The translations under genes were made by a program, and so were the position numbers. From contig NZ_BMXK01000007.1 in assembly GCF_014651715.1 (NCBI RefSeq), forward strand, positions 1 through 64,000: 64,000 nt of DNA. Direction: 5' to 3'. The notes beneath the pieces were generated by a model. The model searched no databases, was not told the origin of the DNA, and saw only the letters and a list, made by a program, of their open reading frames with translations. Shown in pieces: positions 30,458-38,980 of this stretch (the first letter of the stretch is position 1; every line of letters starts with the position of its first letter). The DNA comes from Zhihengliuella salsuginis. Lineage in GTDB: Bacteria > Actinomycetota > Actinomycetes > Actinomycetales > Micrococcaceae.

Positions 30458-31363
30458 TTAGTCGTGCCCGGAGGCTTTCGGGCGTTGGGCACGAGCGGAG
30501 GCGTACAGGCAGACAGTGGCGGCGGTGCCGACGTTCAGGGATTCGGCCACACCGTAGAGCGGGACCGCGACGCGCTCGTCTGCCGCGCCCAGCTCCGACG
30601 CGTCGAGCCCCGCGGCCTCGTTGCCGAAAAGCCACGCGCTGGGACGCGCCAACAGCGGGTCCTCCCCCGCGCCGTCGCCGAGCCGATGCGCGGCGGCCCC
30701 GTCCTGGAGCTCGTCCAGGTCGGCGTCGCCGTAGCCGTCCGCCGCGAGGATGCCGATGCCCGCGGCACGGAGGGCCTCGACGAGCTCGGCGAACTCGACC
30801 CCTGCGGCCAGAGGGAGGTGGAAGATCGAGCCCACGGTGGATCGCACGGCTTTGGGGTTGAAGAGGTCCACGCTGCCGCTCGTCGTGACGACGGCGTCGG
30901 CTCCCGCGGCGTCGGCCGCGCGCAGGATGGTGCCGGCGTTGCCCGGATCCTGGACGCGGCAGAGCACGGCGACGAGGCGGGGGCCGGCGGCGATGATCTC
31001 CTCCAGCGCGACGGTTGTCTGCTGGCAGACCGCGATGATCCCCTGCGGAGTGACGGTGTCGGCCATGGCTGCGATCACCGCCGGCTCGGCGAGTCGGACC
31101 TCCGTTCCGCTCGACCCGGCGACGAGGTCGGGGTACCTCTCGGCTGCCTCCGGCGTCGCGAAGATCCAGCGAACGACGCCGTCGCCGCCCTGGGCGGTGC
31201 GTTCCGCGTGGAGCCTGGTCGCCTCGCGCACGGCCTGCGGCCCCTCCGCCAGGAACTGCCCGGCCTTGTTCCGGCCGCTCCGGGTCCCCAAGCGGGCGAC
31301 GTCCTTGACGCGTTCGGCGCGGGGGTTGGCCATGATCGGCTGATCCGTAGGGGCATCTCTCAT
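30458..31363 (-). CDS. TrmH/SpoU-family RNA 2'-O-methyltransferase
   Basis: SPOUT-fold methyltransferase of 301 residues: N-terminal substrate-binding domain with AGQFLAEGPQAVREA, then the three SPOUT motifs, PGNAGTILRAADAAGAD (motif 1), LFGNEAAGL (motif 2) and VPLYGVAESLNVGTAATVCLY (motif 3, which forms the knot). Such genes upstream of or near infC-rpmI-rplT-pheST are common in actinobacteria. The ATG at 31363 was chosen because TAAAGT lies 7 nt upstream; ATG 31369 and 31333 are alternatives. Target is probably 23S rRNA or tRNA. Confidence 0.88.
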   Translation of the reverse strand: MRDAPTDQPIMANPRAERVKDVARLGTRSGRNKAGQFLAEGPQAVREATRLHAERTAQGGDGVVRWIFATPEAAERYPDLVAGSSGTEVRLAEPAVIAAMADTVTPQGIIAVCQQTTVALEEIIAAGPRLVAVLCRVQDPGNAGTILRAADAAGADAVVTTSGSVDLFNPKAVRSTVGSIFHLPLAAGVEFAELVEALRAAGIGILAADGYGDADLDELQDGAAAHRLGDGAGEDPLLARPSAWLFGNEAAGLDASELGAADERVAVPLYGVAESLNVGTAATVCLYASARAQRPKASGHD

Positions 31364-31426
31364 GTGCATGACTTTATCTTCCGCTGGGGTCGGGCGTGTT
31401 GCGCCGTGCTGGCCTGGACGCGAAAA

Positions 31427-31455
31427 GGGGACGGGATCAATGTGATCCCGTCCCC
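31427..31455 (-). terminator. Terminator of the infC-rpmI-rplT operon
   Basis: Perfect 13-bp stem with a 3-nt loop (arms 31427-31439 and 31443-31455), followed on the minus strand by TTTT (31423-31426). Located 38 bp after the rplT stop. Classical intrinsic terminator. Confidence 0.85.
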
Positions 31456-31492
31456 GCGCCGCCCTCATCGAGGGCGAACAGGCAGAAGCCTG

Positions 31493-32161
31493 CTACTTGA
31501 TCTGCTGGCGAGCCTCGCCACCAGCCGGCTCGAAGCCGGCGGCCTTGGCTGCGTCGATCGAGTCGAACCACCACTCAGGGGTGGTCTGCTCGTACCAGGT
31601 CGAGCCCGGAACGTGGTACTTCTTCGACTGGTTGCCCTTGATGACGAAGCCTTCCGGAGCATCCTCGCCGTCGACCGCCTTGACGGAGCCGTCAGCCGCA
31701 GCGGCTTCGGCGGCCGGAGCGGTCTTGGCGGCGGCCTTCGGAGCCTTGGCGGCCGGAGCAGCCTTGGCAGCCGGAGCAGCCTTGGCAGCCGGAGCGTTCA
31801 CGTCGGCCGGCAGGGCGCCCTTGGCGACCTTGACCAGCGCCGCGAAGGCGTTGGCGTCGGAAACGGCCAGCTCGGCCAGCATGCGACGGTCGACCTCGAC
31901 CTCAGCGGCCTTCAGGCCCTGGATCAGACGGTTGTAGGTCAGGCCGTTGGCGCGGGATGCAGCGTTGATGCGCTGGATCCACAGGCGGCGGAAGTCGCCC
32001 TTGCGCTTGCGCCGGTCGCCGTAGCTGTAGACGAACGAGTGGAGCAGCTGCTCCTTGGCCTTGCGGTAGAGACGCGAACGCTGACCGCGGTAGCCCTTGG
32101 CCCGCTCGAGAACGACCCGGCGCTTCTTGTGGGCGTTGACCGCCCGCTTCACACGTGCCAC
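31493..32161 (-). CDS. rplT: Ribosomal protein L20 with C-terminal extra domain
   Basis: Residues 1-120 are a complete L20 ([37 protein letters not shown]), a 23S rRNA-binding assembly protein. At 222 residues it is about 100 longer than usual: an Ala/Lys/Pro linker (about 121-168) with a PAAKAA repeat leads to a compact domain (169-222) of the pattern GN-YHVPGS-WY--T-E-WF---AAKAAGF, resembling the small 'sunset' domain of other actinobacterial proteins (from memory). The start is GTG with AAAGGAG upstream. Third gene of the operon. The extra domain is in frame without any frameshift, so it should be translated with L20. Confidence 0.94.
   Translation of the reverse strand: MARVKRAVNAHKKRRVVLERAKGYRGQRSRLYRKAKEQLLHSFVYSYGDRRKRKGDFRRLWIQRINAASRANGLTYNRLIQGLKAAEVEVDRRMLAELAVSDANAFAALVKVAKGALPADVNAPAAKAAPAAKAAPAAKAPKAAAKTAPAAEAAAADGSVKAVDGEDAPEGFVIKGNQSKKYHVPGSTWYEQTTPEWWFDSIDAAKAAGFEPAGGEARQQIK
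31743..31796. repeat. Three 18-bp tandem repeats in the L20 linker
   Basis: Units at 31743-31760, 31761-31778 and 31779-31796, differing by one base each, encode the PAAKAA-type repeats between L20 and its C-terminal domain. Length variation between strains would be expected here. Confidence 0.85.
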
Positions 32162-32252
32162 GTGTGTACTCCTTTATGTTGTGTTCCCGCGTCTTCGGCG
32201 TGCGCCGGCGTAGGAACGGTGTCTAATTCGTCAGATGACCCGAGGGGGGACC

Positions 32253-32447
32253 TTAGAGGCCCAGCATCCGCTTGATGGTCTTCACGTCGGCCTTGGCGAC
32301 CAGCTGGTCGCTCGCCAGACGGCGGGTCAGCTTCGACGACTTGTGCTCCAGGTAGTGGCGGCGGTTGGCCTGCTGGCGCTTGAGCTTGCCGCTACCGGTG
32401 AGCTTGAAGCGCTTCTTGGCGCCACTGTGAGTCTTGAACTTCGGCAT
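32253..32447 (-). CDS. rpmI: Ribosomal protein L35
   Basis: 64-residue, very basic protein of the large ribosomal subunit. It starts with the invariant [15 protein letters not shown] and contains [11 protein letters not shown], as in all bacterial L35 proteins. The ATG at 32447 has AAGGAG about 10 nt upstream; longer in-frame readings lack L35 similarity. Lies between infC and rplT, with 91 bp to rplT and a 211-bp gap to infC that contains GC-rich stem-loops but no other gene that I can support. Confidence 0.96.
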   Translation of the reverse strand: MPKFKTHSGAKKRFKLTGSGKLKRQQANRRHYLEHKSSKLTRRLASDQLVAKADVKTIKRMLGL

Positions 32448-32658
32448 ATCCGCCGTTCTCCTTACGTGCTCCCGTACCCGAGGGCCGGGGATCTTCTCGG
32501 GCATCCGAGGTGGATGCCTCCAGGGTCTGCGCACTCGCCGAGCGGACAGACCGCTCTGAGTGAAACTGCTTGTTCATCGTGCCGGAACACGACGGGTCCG
32601 GCTGGTGACCCGGCCGCTCGGCCGCGAGGCCACCGGGCTGGCCGGCCAGGCTATCTGC

Positions 32659-33342
32659 CTAGTCGTCGGAGCCCTTGACCTGTTCGAGCTTCGCCTTCTC
32701 CTCGTCGGACAGGTTGTCCGCGAGTGACTGGTTCAGCTCTGCTGACTCGCCATCGGTTTCGACCCGCTGCTTGTTGCCGCGGCTGCGGGTCTGGTCCTTC
32801 TGGGCGCGACGGGCATCGGCCTTGGCCTCCGCCTTCGTCTTCGTCGGACCGATGACCATCACCATGTTGCGACCATCGATGCGCGGAGACGATTCGACGA
32901 TGCCGACTTCGGCGACGTCCTCGGCGAACTTCTCGAGGAGGCGGATGCCCAACTCGGGACGCTGCTGCTCGCGACCGCGGAACTGAATGATGGCCTTGAC
33001 CTTGTCGCCGGCTCCGAGGAAACGGAGCGCGTGTCCGGTCTTGGTCTCGTAGTCGTGCTTGTCGATCTTCAGGCGGAAGCGAACTTCCTTGAGAACCGTG
33101 TTGGTCTGGTTCTTCCTGGATTCACGAGCCTTGACGGCGGCCTCGTACTTGAACTTGCCGAAGTCCATCAGCTTGCACACCGGCGGCTTGGCATTCGGGG
33201 CAACCTCAACGAGGTCCAGATCTGCTTCGCTTGCAAGACGCAAAGCATCTTCGGTCGGGACTACGCCGACCTGTTCGCCGTTGGGTCCAACCAACCGCAC
33301 CTCTGGGACGCGGATTCGCTCGTTAATGCGTGGATCGCTGAT
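32659..33342 (-). CDS. infC: Translation initiation factor IF-3 (AUC start)
   Basis: IF-3 keeps ribosomal subunits apart and checks the start codon. The N-domain begins [24 protein letters not shown], and the linker and C-domain ([10 protein letters not shown]-type, [24 protein letters not shown]) follow. Full-length similarity requires starting at ATC (33340-33342), with AGGAG 6 nt upstream; the first GTG is 14 codons later and would cut the conserved N-terminus. Non-AUG starts are a known feature of infC and allow IF-3 to repress its own translation. At 227 residues it has an acidic, charged tail of about 45 residues beyond the usual end. Confidence 0.94.
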   Translation of the reverse strand: MSDPRINERIRVPEVRLVGPNGEQVGVVPTEDALRLASEADLDLVEVAPNAKPPVCKLMDFGKFKYEAAVKARESRKNQTNTVLKEVRFRLKIDKHDYETKTGHALRFLGAGDKVKAIIQFRGREQQRPELGIRLLEKFAEDVAEVGIVESSPRIDGRNMVMVIGPTKTKAEAKADARRAQKDQTRSRGNKQRVETDGESAELNQSLADNLSDEEKAKLEQVKGSDD

Positions 33343-33551
33343 GTGTCGCTCCTGCTAGTTCTTGTACGGATCACCACCCGCATACGGAAAAGGCCCCCGT
33401 CTGCGAGTGCAGGCGGAGGCCAGAAAATTCGTTGCCGCTCCTTGCGGAGCAGACGGACGAGCCACCTGAGCGACTGTCCCCGAACGACCCGGCAGCCTGA
33501 ATCGGCTACGGCGGGTGGGAGTTTGGCCTCCACTTGCAAGCTCGAATCCTA
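33343..33551 (-). promoter_or_regulatory. infC leader: promoter, terminator and antiterminator
   Basis: Possible -10 TAGGAT at 33546-33551 (minus). The ~195-nt leader holds a hairpin with 12 of 13 pairs (arms 33409-33421 and 33392-33404, ACTC loop) followed by TTTT, an intrinsic terminator ahead of infC. Near the 5' end GGAGGCCA (33524-33531) is complementary to TGGCCTCC (33415-33422), which includes the terminator's 5' arm, so pairing would disrupt it. A small GCTCC-GCAA-GGAGC hairpin lies between. Fits a ribosomal-protein or translation-responsive attenuator. Confidence 0.7.
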
Positions 33552-33642
33552 CAGTCCAGACGACGGGGGCGCCGTGTTCATTGACGCACCTCACGCAGCC
33601 TCGAATGCAGGATTCAAGTCGGTCTGTGAAAAGCTTAGCAGT

Positions 33643-34026
33643 ATGAGCACCTCCGAAACCAATCCGGCAGCCGAATCACAGCACTACTCCATGACTGACG
33701 ACGCCGCGGTCCGCGACATCGCCGAGGTCCCGGCCGTCGAGGTCATCACGACGGCCGCCGTCCACCTCATGAGCGCCGCCGCCGTCAAGTGCGGGCTCGC
33801 CGACGGCCCGGACGCCGAGGAACTGAAGGATCTGGACGAGGCCCGCAAGCTGATCACGGCCCTGGCCGGCCTCATCACGGCGGGCGCCCCGGAGATCGGA
33901 TCCCAGCACGCCGCACCCCTGCGCGATGGGCTGCGCTCGCTGCAGCTGGCCTTCCGCGAGGCCTCGATCATCCAGGATGCCCCCGGCAAGGGCCCCGGCG
34001 AGAAGTTCACCGGCCCGGTTTCCTGA
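33643..34026 (+). CDS. DUF1844 family protein
   Basis: 127 residues, matching the small DUF1844 proteins found next to infC in actinobacteria. Conserved part: EVITTAAVHLMSAAAVKCGLAD (about 34-55), EELKDLDEARKLITALAGL and PLRDGLRSLQLAFREAS. Probably a helical cytosolic protein with an N-terminal disordered stretch. The ATG at 33643 lies downstream of an A/T-rich AAAAGCTTAGCA segment. Divergent from infC; followed by a terminator. Function unknown. Confidence 0.88.
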   Translation: MSTSETNPAAESQHYSMTDDAAVRDIAEVPAVEVITTAAVHLMSAAAVKCGLADGPDAEELKDLDEARKLITALAGLITAGAPEIGSQHAAPLRDGLRSLQLAFREASIIQDAPGKGPGEKFTGPVS

Positions 34027-34046
34027 CCCGCCCGAACCCGACGAAG

Positions 34047-34086
34047 AAGCCCGTGAGGCCGCCGTCCGGCGGCCCCGCGGGCTTTT
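34047..34086. terminator. Terminator between DUF1844 gene and SseB-like gene
   Basis: Two-part stem: outer arms AAGCCCG (34047-34053) and CGGGCTT (34078-34084), inner arms GGCCGCC (34057-34063) and GGCGGCC (34068-34074) with a GTCC loop; TTTT follows on the plus strand (34083-34086). Likely serves both convergent genes. Confidence 0.8.
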
Positions 34087-34098
34087 CCATGTTCCAGC

Positions 34099-35019
34099 CT
34101 AGGCTTCCGCGCTCAGGCGCATCTCCAGGGAGTCCACTGCCTCCGCGAACTCCTTCGTCGACGAGAGGCCGGCCTGCAACCGCCCGACGACGGCCTTGGC
34201 CTCGGCAGGGTCGATGTCCGCGCCGAAGGTGACGGTGAGGCGGAGCTCGGGCCCGTGGCCTCCGCCGGGGACGACGTGCCCCGACCGGTCACGGCATGCG
34301 ACACCGCTGCCCGCCGACAAAGCCATGCGACGGACCGCCGGTTCGGCGACCGACAGGTCCCGCAGCAGACCGACCAGCGATTCGTCCCGGTAGCTCGGGG
34401 TCCAGTCGCGCTGCTGGGCGAGCGCCCACATCGCCGGGCGCCGCACCACGAAGGTCACCTCGGCGCCCGGGTCGACCACCAGCAACTGGGATTTCTCGTC
34501 CACGGCAGAGAGCGCGGCGCGCGGCGCGTAGACCGCCACGGGACGGGCCTCCGGGTGCCAGTCCTGGAGGGCTGCTACGGAGGTGAAGACGGGCAGGGCG
34601 CTGCGGCCGTCCGGCGCCTTGATGGTCACGAGGGCCATGTCGGCCTCCTTGTCCTCCGTGAACCCGTGCTCGCCGATGCCGTCTTCGCCCAGGGTGGCGA
34701 TCACCGGCACGAAGACGCGTGCGGTCGCCAGGGCCGCGATCACGTCCTCCTCCGAGCCGCTCCCGCGGCGCAGCCCGTCCATGGCCGCGGTGTAGCCCGG
34801 ATCGGCGAGACCGTCGTCCTGGTCGAAGTTGTGCAGCGGGTTCCCCTCGCCCGAGAGGTCGCGCCCCTCCCAGGTCTGGCCAGCAGAGTCCGCGGCGGTG
34901 CCGGCTCGCTGGAGCGCGGCTTCGATATGACCCGGCAGGTGCCGCCCGCCCGCAGCCGGTCCGCCGGGGCCTGCCGGTGAGGCCCCGTGCGGGTGGCGGG
35001 CTGCGTCGTCGTGCGTCAC
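34099..35019 (-). CDS. SseB-family protein
   Basis: 306 residues. The N-terminal 50 are low-complexity (His/Gly/Pro/Ala-rich); residues about 75-185 resemble the SseB N-terminal domain (ARVFVPVIA, ADMALVTIKAPDGRSALPVFTS, WHPEARPVAVYAP), a family named for enhanced serine sensitivity in E. coli with unknown molecular role. The C-terminal domain (ELRLTVTFGADIDPAEAKAVVGRLQ) is also typical of actinobacterial members. GTG start with TAGGGA 4 nt upstream, 7 bp after hisA, so it is probably in the his operon. Confidence 0.83.
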   Translation of the reverse strand: MTHDDAARHPHGASPAGPGGPAAGGRHLPGHIEAALQRAGTAADSAGQTWEGRDLSGEGNPLHNFDQDDGLADPGYTAAMDGLRRGSGSEEDVIAALATARVFVPVIATLGEDGIGEHGFTEDKEADMALVTIKAPDGRSALPVFTSVAALQDWHPEARPVAVYAPRAALSAVDEKSQLLVVDPGAEVTFVVRRPAMWALAQQRDWTPSYRDESLVGLLRDLSVAEPAVRRMALSAGSGVACRDRSGHVVPGGGHGPELRLTVTFGADIDPAEAKAVVGRLQAGLSSTKEFAEAVDSLEMRLSAEA

Positions 35020-35026
35020 GGGATCC

Positions 35027-35761
35027 CTAACGACGGCCGGCCACGTCGAGCGCCTGGGGCAGGGTGAACTTGCCCGCGTAGAGGGCCTTGCCCATGATGG
35101 CGCCCTCGACACCCAGCGGCACCAGGTCGCGGAGCACCCTGAGGTCGTCGAGGCTCGAGATGCCGCCGGAGGCGACGACGGGCTTGTCCGTGCGCTCGCA
35201 CAGCTCCTTGAGGAGCTCGACGTTCGGTCCGCGGAGCGTACCGTCCTTGGTCACGTCCGTGACGACGTAGCGCGCGCAGCCGGCGTCTTCGAGCCGGGCG
35301 AGCACGTCCCACAGGTTGCCGCCCTCCTTCGTCCACCCGCGGGCCGCGAGGGTCGTGCCGCGCACATCGAGACCGACGGCGATCTGGTCGCCGTGGCGTT
35401 CGATCACCTCGGCGGTCCACTCCGGGTTCTCCAGAGCGGCCGTCCCGAGATTCACCCGGGTCGCGCCGAACTCCAGCGCACGCTCCAGCGACTCGTTGTC
35501 GCGGATGCCGCCGGAGAGCTCCACCTTGATCGACATCTCGTCGGCCACGCGGCGGAGGATCTCCGTGTTGTGCCCGCGGCCGAACGCGGCATCGAGGTCC
35601 ACGAGGTGGATCCACTCGGCGCCGGCCTCCTGCCATGCCATCGCCGCCTCCAGCGGGTCGCCGTAGCCGGTCTCGCTCCCGGCTTCGCCCTGGACCAGGC
35701 GGACCGCCTGGCCGTCGGCAACATCGACGGCGGGGAGCAGTTCGAGAATGTCAGTGCTCAT
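35027..35761 (-). CDS. hisA: HisA/PriA phosphoribosyl isomerase
   Basis: TIM-barrel isomerase of histidine synthesis (ProFAR to PRFAR). The 244 residues have [26 protein letters not shown] with the catalytic aspartate, [14 protein letters not shown], and [14 protein letters not shown] with the second aspartate. The GSETGYGDP loop and [13 protein letters not shown] segment resemble actinobacterial PriA, the dual-substrate form that also does the TrpF step; whether trpF exists elsewhere is not visible. A purine-rich leader (AAGGAACTCTTATG-like) precedes the ATG. It follows a 50-residue membrane ORF and is followed by the SseB-like gene. Confidence 0.93.
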   Translation of the reverse strand: MSTDILELLPAVDVADGQAVRLVQGEAGSETGYGDPLEAAMAWQEAGAEWIHLVDLDAAFGRGHNTEILRRVADEMSIKVELSGGIRDNESLERALEFGATRVNLGTAALENPEWTAEVIERHGDQIAVGLDVRGTTLAARGWTKEGGNLWDVLARLEDAGCARYVVTDVTKDGTLRGPNVELLKELCERTDKPVVASGGISSLDDLRVLRDLVPLGVEGAIMGKALYAGKFTLPQALDVAGRR

Positions 35762-35793
35762 AAGAGTTCCTTAGGTGGAGAGAAACGGTGGAA

Positions 35794-35946
35794 TCAGCGC
35801 AGCGTCAGCACGTACGCAGCCAGCAGGGACAGCGCCGCCAGCACCCAGGCCGTGACGATCCACGACTTGTGCGCGCGCTGCTGGCGCAGGGAGAGGGCGC
35901 CACCGGCGAGCAGGCCGCCGAGCGCCATCAGGAGGATGGACCACAT
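35794..35946 (-). CDS. 50-residue membrane ORF in the his operon
   Basis: Short ORF starting [17 protein letters not shown] and ending AAYVLTLR, with two predicted hydrophobic helices (about 3-19 and 30-48) linked by a basic turn (RQQRAHK). Its ATG overlaps the hisH TGA by one base (TGATG), the same coupling seen in the arg operon, which argues that it is real. Small two-helix proteins at this place in actinobacterial his operons are common in my recollection. No function known. Confidence 0.7.
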   Translation of the reverse strand: MWSILLMALGGLLAGGALSLRQQRAHKSWIVTAWVLAALSLLAAYVLTLR

Positions 35947-36581
35947 CAGAGAGTGCCCAGCCAGTTCTGGAGCAGCTGGGCGCCGGCGTCACCCGACTTC
36001 TCCGGGTGGAACTGGACGGCCGAAAGCGGCCCGTTCTCGACCCCGGCGATGAAAGGGGCGCCGTGGGTCGACCACGTCACCTTCGGCGGTTTCATCCGGG
36101 GCTGGAGGACCTCGAATTCCCACTTCTGGACCCCGTAGGAGTGCACGAAGTAGAAACGCTCGTCGTGGAGACCGTCGAAGAGGACGCTGTCTTCCGGGGC
36201 ATCGATCGTGTTCCACCCCATGTGGGGGACGACCGGAGCATCGAGCCGCTCGACCGTGCCCGGCCATTCGCCGATGCCTTCGGTACGCACCCCGTGCTCC
36301 ACACCCTCCTCGAAGAAGACCTGGTGCCCGACGCAGATACCGAGGACGGGCCGCCCGCCCGCGACGCGCCGCCCGATCTGGTGGACCGCCCCGACGTCCT
36401 TCAGCGCCTTCATGACCGCGGCGAACGCCCCGACGCCCGGAACCACGAGCCCCTCGGCTTCGGACACCAGCTTCGGATCCCGCGTCAGTGTGACATCCGC
36501 GCCGACGCGTTCCAGCGCGCGCACGGCCGAGCGGACGTTTCCGGAGCCGTAGTCGAGGACGGCGACCCTGGGCGCGCCCAT
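35946..36581 (-). CDS. hisH: Imidazole glycerol phosphate synthase, glutaminase subunit
   Basis: Class I glutamine amidotransferase that feeds ammonia to HisF. The 211 residues include the oxyanion-hole segment VVPGVGAF, the nucleophile cysteine in [13 protein letters not shown], and the His-Glu pair in VQFHPEKSG. Note GICVGHQ where many HisH proteins have GICLGMQ. Starts 1 bp after hisB and overlaps the following small ORF. HisF is not in the window. Confidence 0.96.
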   Translation of the reverse strand: MGAPRVAVLDYGSGNVRSAVRALERVGADVTLTRDPKLVSEAEGLVVPGVGAFAAVMKALKDVGAVHQIGRRVAGGRPVLGICVGHQVFFEEGVEHGVRTEGIGEWPGTVERLDAPVVPHMGWNTIDAPEDSVLFDGLHDERFYFVHSYGVQKWEFEVLQPRMKPPKVTWSTHGAPFIAGVENGPLSAVQFHPEKSGDAGAQLLQNWLGTL

Positions 36582-36582
36582 C

Positions 36583-37203
36583 CTAGAGCGCGCCCTTGGT
36601 CGACGGGATCTCCCCGCCGAGTCGGGCGTCGGGCTCGACGGCCTCGCGCAGGGCCCGGGCCAGAGCCTTGAACTGGGCCTCCACGATGTGGTGCGGGTCC
36701 CGTCCGCCGAGTACGCGCATGTGCAGGCAGATCTGGGCGTGCAGGGTCAGGGCTTCGAAGATGTGACGCGTGAGCGAACCTGTGAAGTGCCCGCCGATGA
36801 GGTGGTACTCCTGACCGTCCGGCTCTCCGCCGTGCACGAGGTAGGGCCGCCCCGAGACATCCACGACGGCGTGTGCCAGCGCCTCGTCGAGAGGAATAGT
36901 GGCCTGGCCGAACCGCCGGATCCCGGCCTTGTTCCCGAGTGCCACGCGAAGAACCTCGCCGAGGGTGATGGCTACGTCCTCCACGGTGTGGTGGACGTCG
37001 ATGTGCGTATCGCCGGAGGCTTCGACGGTGATGTCGATCATGGAGTGGCGGGCGAGCGCGGTCAGCATGTGGTCGTAGAACGGGACCGTCGTGTTGATCG
37101 CGGCCGCTCCGGTGCCGTCGAGGTCCAATTCGACCATGACCGACGATTCGCTGGTCTTCCGTTCCATGCGGGCACGACGGCCCGAAAGCAGTTCTGCGGG
37201 CAT
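36583..37203 (-). CDS. hisB: Imidazoleglycerol-phosphate dehydratase
   Basis: Converts IGP to imidazole acetol phosphate. The 206-residue, single-function enzyme (no phosphatase domain, as in all actinobacteria) has both metal-binding repeats, [11 protein letters not shown] and the C-terminal [17 protein letters not shown], plus [13 protein letters not shown]. The ATG at 37203 has AAGGA 6 nt upstream; an internal ATG 12 codons later is less likely. Lies 97 bp after hisC; that gap contains an 8-bp GC stem. Confidence 0.96.
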   Translation of the reverse strand: MPAELLSGRRARMERKTSESSVMVELDLDGTGAAAINTTVPFYDHMLTALARHSMIDITVEASGDTHIDVHHTVEDVAITLGEVLRVALGNKAGIRRFGQATIPLDEALAHAVVDVSGRPYLVHGGEPDGQEYHLIGGHFTGSLTRHIFEALTLHAQICLHMRVLGGRDPHHIVEAQFKALARALREAVEPDARLGGEIPSTKGAL

Positions 37204-37300
37204 TCTCTGTCCTTCGACGTTTGGGGCGGCAGCCTGCGGGCTGCAGGTCTAGTTTAGCGATCGGACGGCGCGCGGCCGTCCGTTATCGCTCTGAGGCAAA

Positions 37301-38416
37301 TCAGCGCTGGGCCCGGTCCTCCACCAGCAGGTCTTCGAGCGCCTCGAGGAATGCCGAGGTCTCGGCCTCGGTACCGGCCGTGACGCGCAAGTGGCCGCTG
37401 ATTCCGACGTCGCGGACCAGGATCCCCTTCTCGACAAGACGGCTCCAGACCTTCGAGGGCGTCCGGAGGCCACCGAAGAAGACGAAGTTGGAGTCGCTGG
37501 CGGCCGGCTCGAGCCCCATCCGCGTGAGCTCGTCGACGATCCGGTCCCGCTGCACTTTGATGTCCTCGACGTTGGCCAGGAGGGCACCGACGTGCTTCAA
37601 CGCCGCATTCGCGGTCGCCTGGGTCACGGCCGAGAGGTGGTACGGCAGTCGGACGAGTCGCAGGGCGGCCGTGACTTCTTCCGCCGCGGCAAGGTACCCG
37701 AGGCGGGCTCCGGCCAGCGAGAACGCCTTGCTCATCGTCCTGCTGACGATCAGTCGCGACCGCCCCGGGAGGAGCTCGAGCGCGGAAGGTGTCCCCGCGT
37801 GGCGGAATTCGGAGTAGGCCTCGTCGACGACCACGACGGTCTGCGCATCCTCTCCCGCTTCGTAGACGGCCGTCACGACGTCCTGGCCCAGGGCCGTCCC
37901 GGTGGGGTTGTTGGGCGAGCAGAGGAAGACGATGTTCGGCCGGTGTTCGCGGACCTGCGCCGCCGCGGACTCGGGGGTGAGCTCGAATCCGGCGCCGCGC
38001 TCTCCGGCGATGTACGTCGTATCGGTACCGCTGGCCAGCAGCGGATACATGGAGTACGTCGGCGGGAAACTCAGGAGGGATCGGCCCGGCCCGCCGAAGG
38101 CCTGCAGAATCTGCTGAAGCACTTCGTTGGATCCGTTCGCGGCCCACACCTGCCCGGGGTTCACACCGTGGCCGAGATACTCGGCGAGGCGTGTACGAAG
38201 CTCGACGAACTCGCGGTCCGGATACCGGTTCAGCAGCTGGGCCGCTGCGAAGACCTCGTCGGCGATGGCCCGGCTGACTTCCGCGGGCAGTGGATGGGTG
38301 TTCTCATTGACGTTCAACTGGATGGGAACGTCGAGCTGGGGCGCGCCGTAGGGCTGCAGGCCCCGCAGGTTCTCTCGCAGCGGTAGTTTCGACAGTCGCT
38401 CTAGAACATCACTCAC
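37301..38416 (-). CDS. hisC: Histidinol-phosphate aminotransferase
   Basis: PLP-dependent class I/II aminotransferase of histidine synthesis, 371 residues. Visible: NENTHPLP near the N-terminus, AANGSNEVLQQIL for cofactor binding, CSPNNPTGTALG, VVVDEAYSEF, and the PLP lysine in SRTMSKAFSLAGARLGY. The start is GTG with TAAACT 6 nt upstream (38423-38428) and no Shine-Dalgarno, so the his segment C-B-H-orf-A may begin with a leaderless mRNA here. hisD is not upstream, unlike in many actinobacteria. Confidence 0.95.
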   Translation of the reverse strand: MSDVLERLSKLPLRENLRGLQPYGAPQLDVPIQLNVNENTHPLPAEVSRAIADEVFAAAQLLNRYPDREFVELRTRLAEYLGHGVNPGQVWAANGSNEVLQQILQAFGGPGRSLLSFPPTYSMYPLLASGTDTTYIAGERGAGFELTPESAAAQVREHRPNIVFLCSPNNPTGTALGQDVVTAVYEAGEDAQTVVVVDEAYSEFRHAGTPSALELLPGRSRLIVSRTMSKAFSLAGARLGYLAAAEEVTAALRLVRLPYHLSAVTQATANAALKHVGALLANVEDIKVQRDRIVDELTRMGLEPAASDSNFVFFGGLRTPSKVWSRLVEKGILVRDVGISGHLRVTAGTEAETSAFLEALEDLLVEDRAQR

Positions 38417-38494
38417 CGACCCAGTTTAGGTCGTGTGGAGTCCGAGTTCAGAATGCAGGGCTGGCCGGAGTAACAATCCGGCCGCACCGGTCGG

Positions 38495-38881
38495 TCAACC
38501 GACCGGGACGAAGACCTCTTGGCCGGCCTGGACGATCTGCTCGTCGAGGTTGTTCAGCTCGACGATCTCCGTGATGACGATGCGCGGGTCCCGCTCGGGT
38601 GCGAACTCCTGCGCCAATCCCCAGAGACTGTCCCCGTCCAGCACTGTCACCGCCTCCACTGCAGGCGACGAGACGTCCTGGCTGCCGGCTGCGTTGGCCG
38701 GAGAGCTCAGGAGACCGGCCAGGAGGACGAGGAGTGCAGCTCCGATCATCAGCGGCAGCCCGATGAAGACGAATCGCCCGCGCTGCGTCAAGCGGAGGCG
38801 CCCCGGGCGAGGTGGCATCGGCGTCGCGATGGGTTCGATGGAGGCGACGGGCTGTTCGGTTGCGAGTGCGATGGGTGCCAC
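38495..38881 (-). CDS. LysM-domain membrane protein, SOS-linked
   Basis: 128 residues: cytosolic N-terminus, one transmembrane helix (about 37-59), and an external C-terminal LysM-like domain (77-126; VLDGDSLWGLAQEF, LNNLDEQIVQAGQEVFVPVG). GTG at 38881 with AAAGG 9 nt upstream was chosen; an in-frame ATG at 39019 would read through the SOS box. Divergent from lexA, the same arrangement as Bacillus yneA and mycobacterial Rv2719c, whose LysM proteins block division during DNA damage. A LexA-box-like site precedes it. Role as division inhibitor is inferred from topology and position. Confidence 0.8.
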   Translation of the reverse strand: MAPIALATEQPVASIEPIATPMPPRPGRLRLTQRGRFVFIGLPLMIGAALLVLLAGLLSSPANAAGSQDVSSPAVEAVTVLDGDSLWGLAQEFAPERDPRIVITEIVELNNLDEQIVQAGQEVFVPVG

Positions 38882-38980
38882 GGTCTTGCCTTTCTTCCTG
38901 ATGCGATGGGTTCCATACCGCGAATCCCGCCCAGCGGGACCGCGTATTCGAAGTGCGGACTCAAGTTCGAATATCGAACT

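Noticed and set aside
31743-31796. CRISPR-like or regulatory tandem repeat
   Set aside because: The 18-bp units are in frame inside rplT and simply encode the PAAKAA linker.
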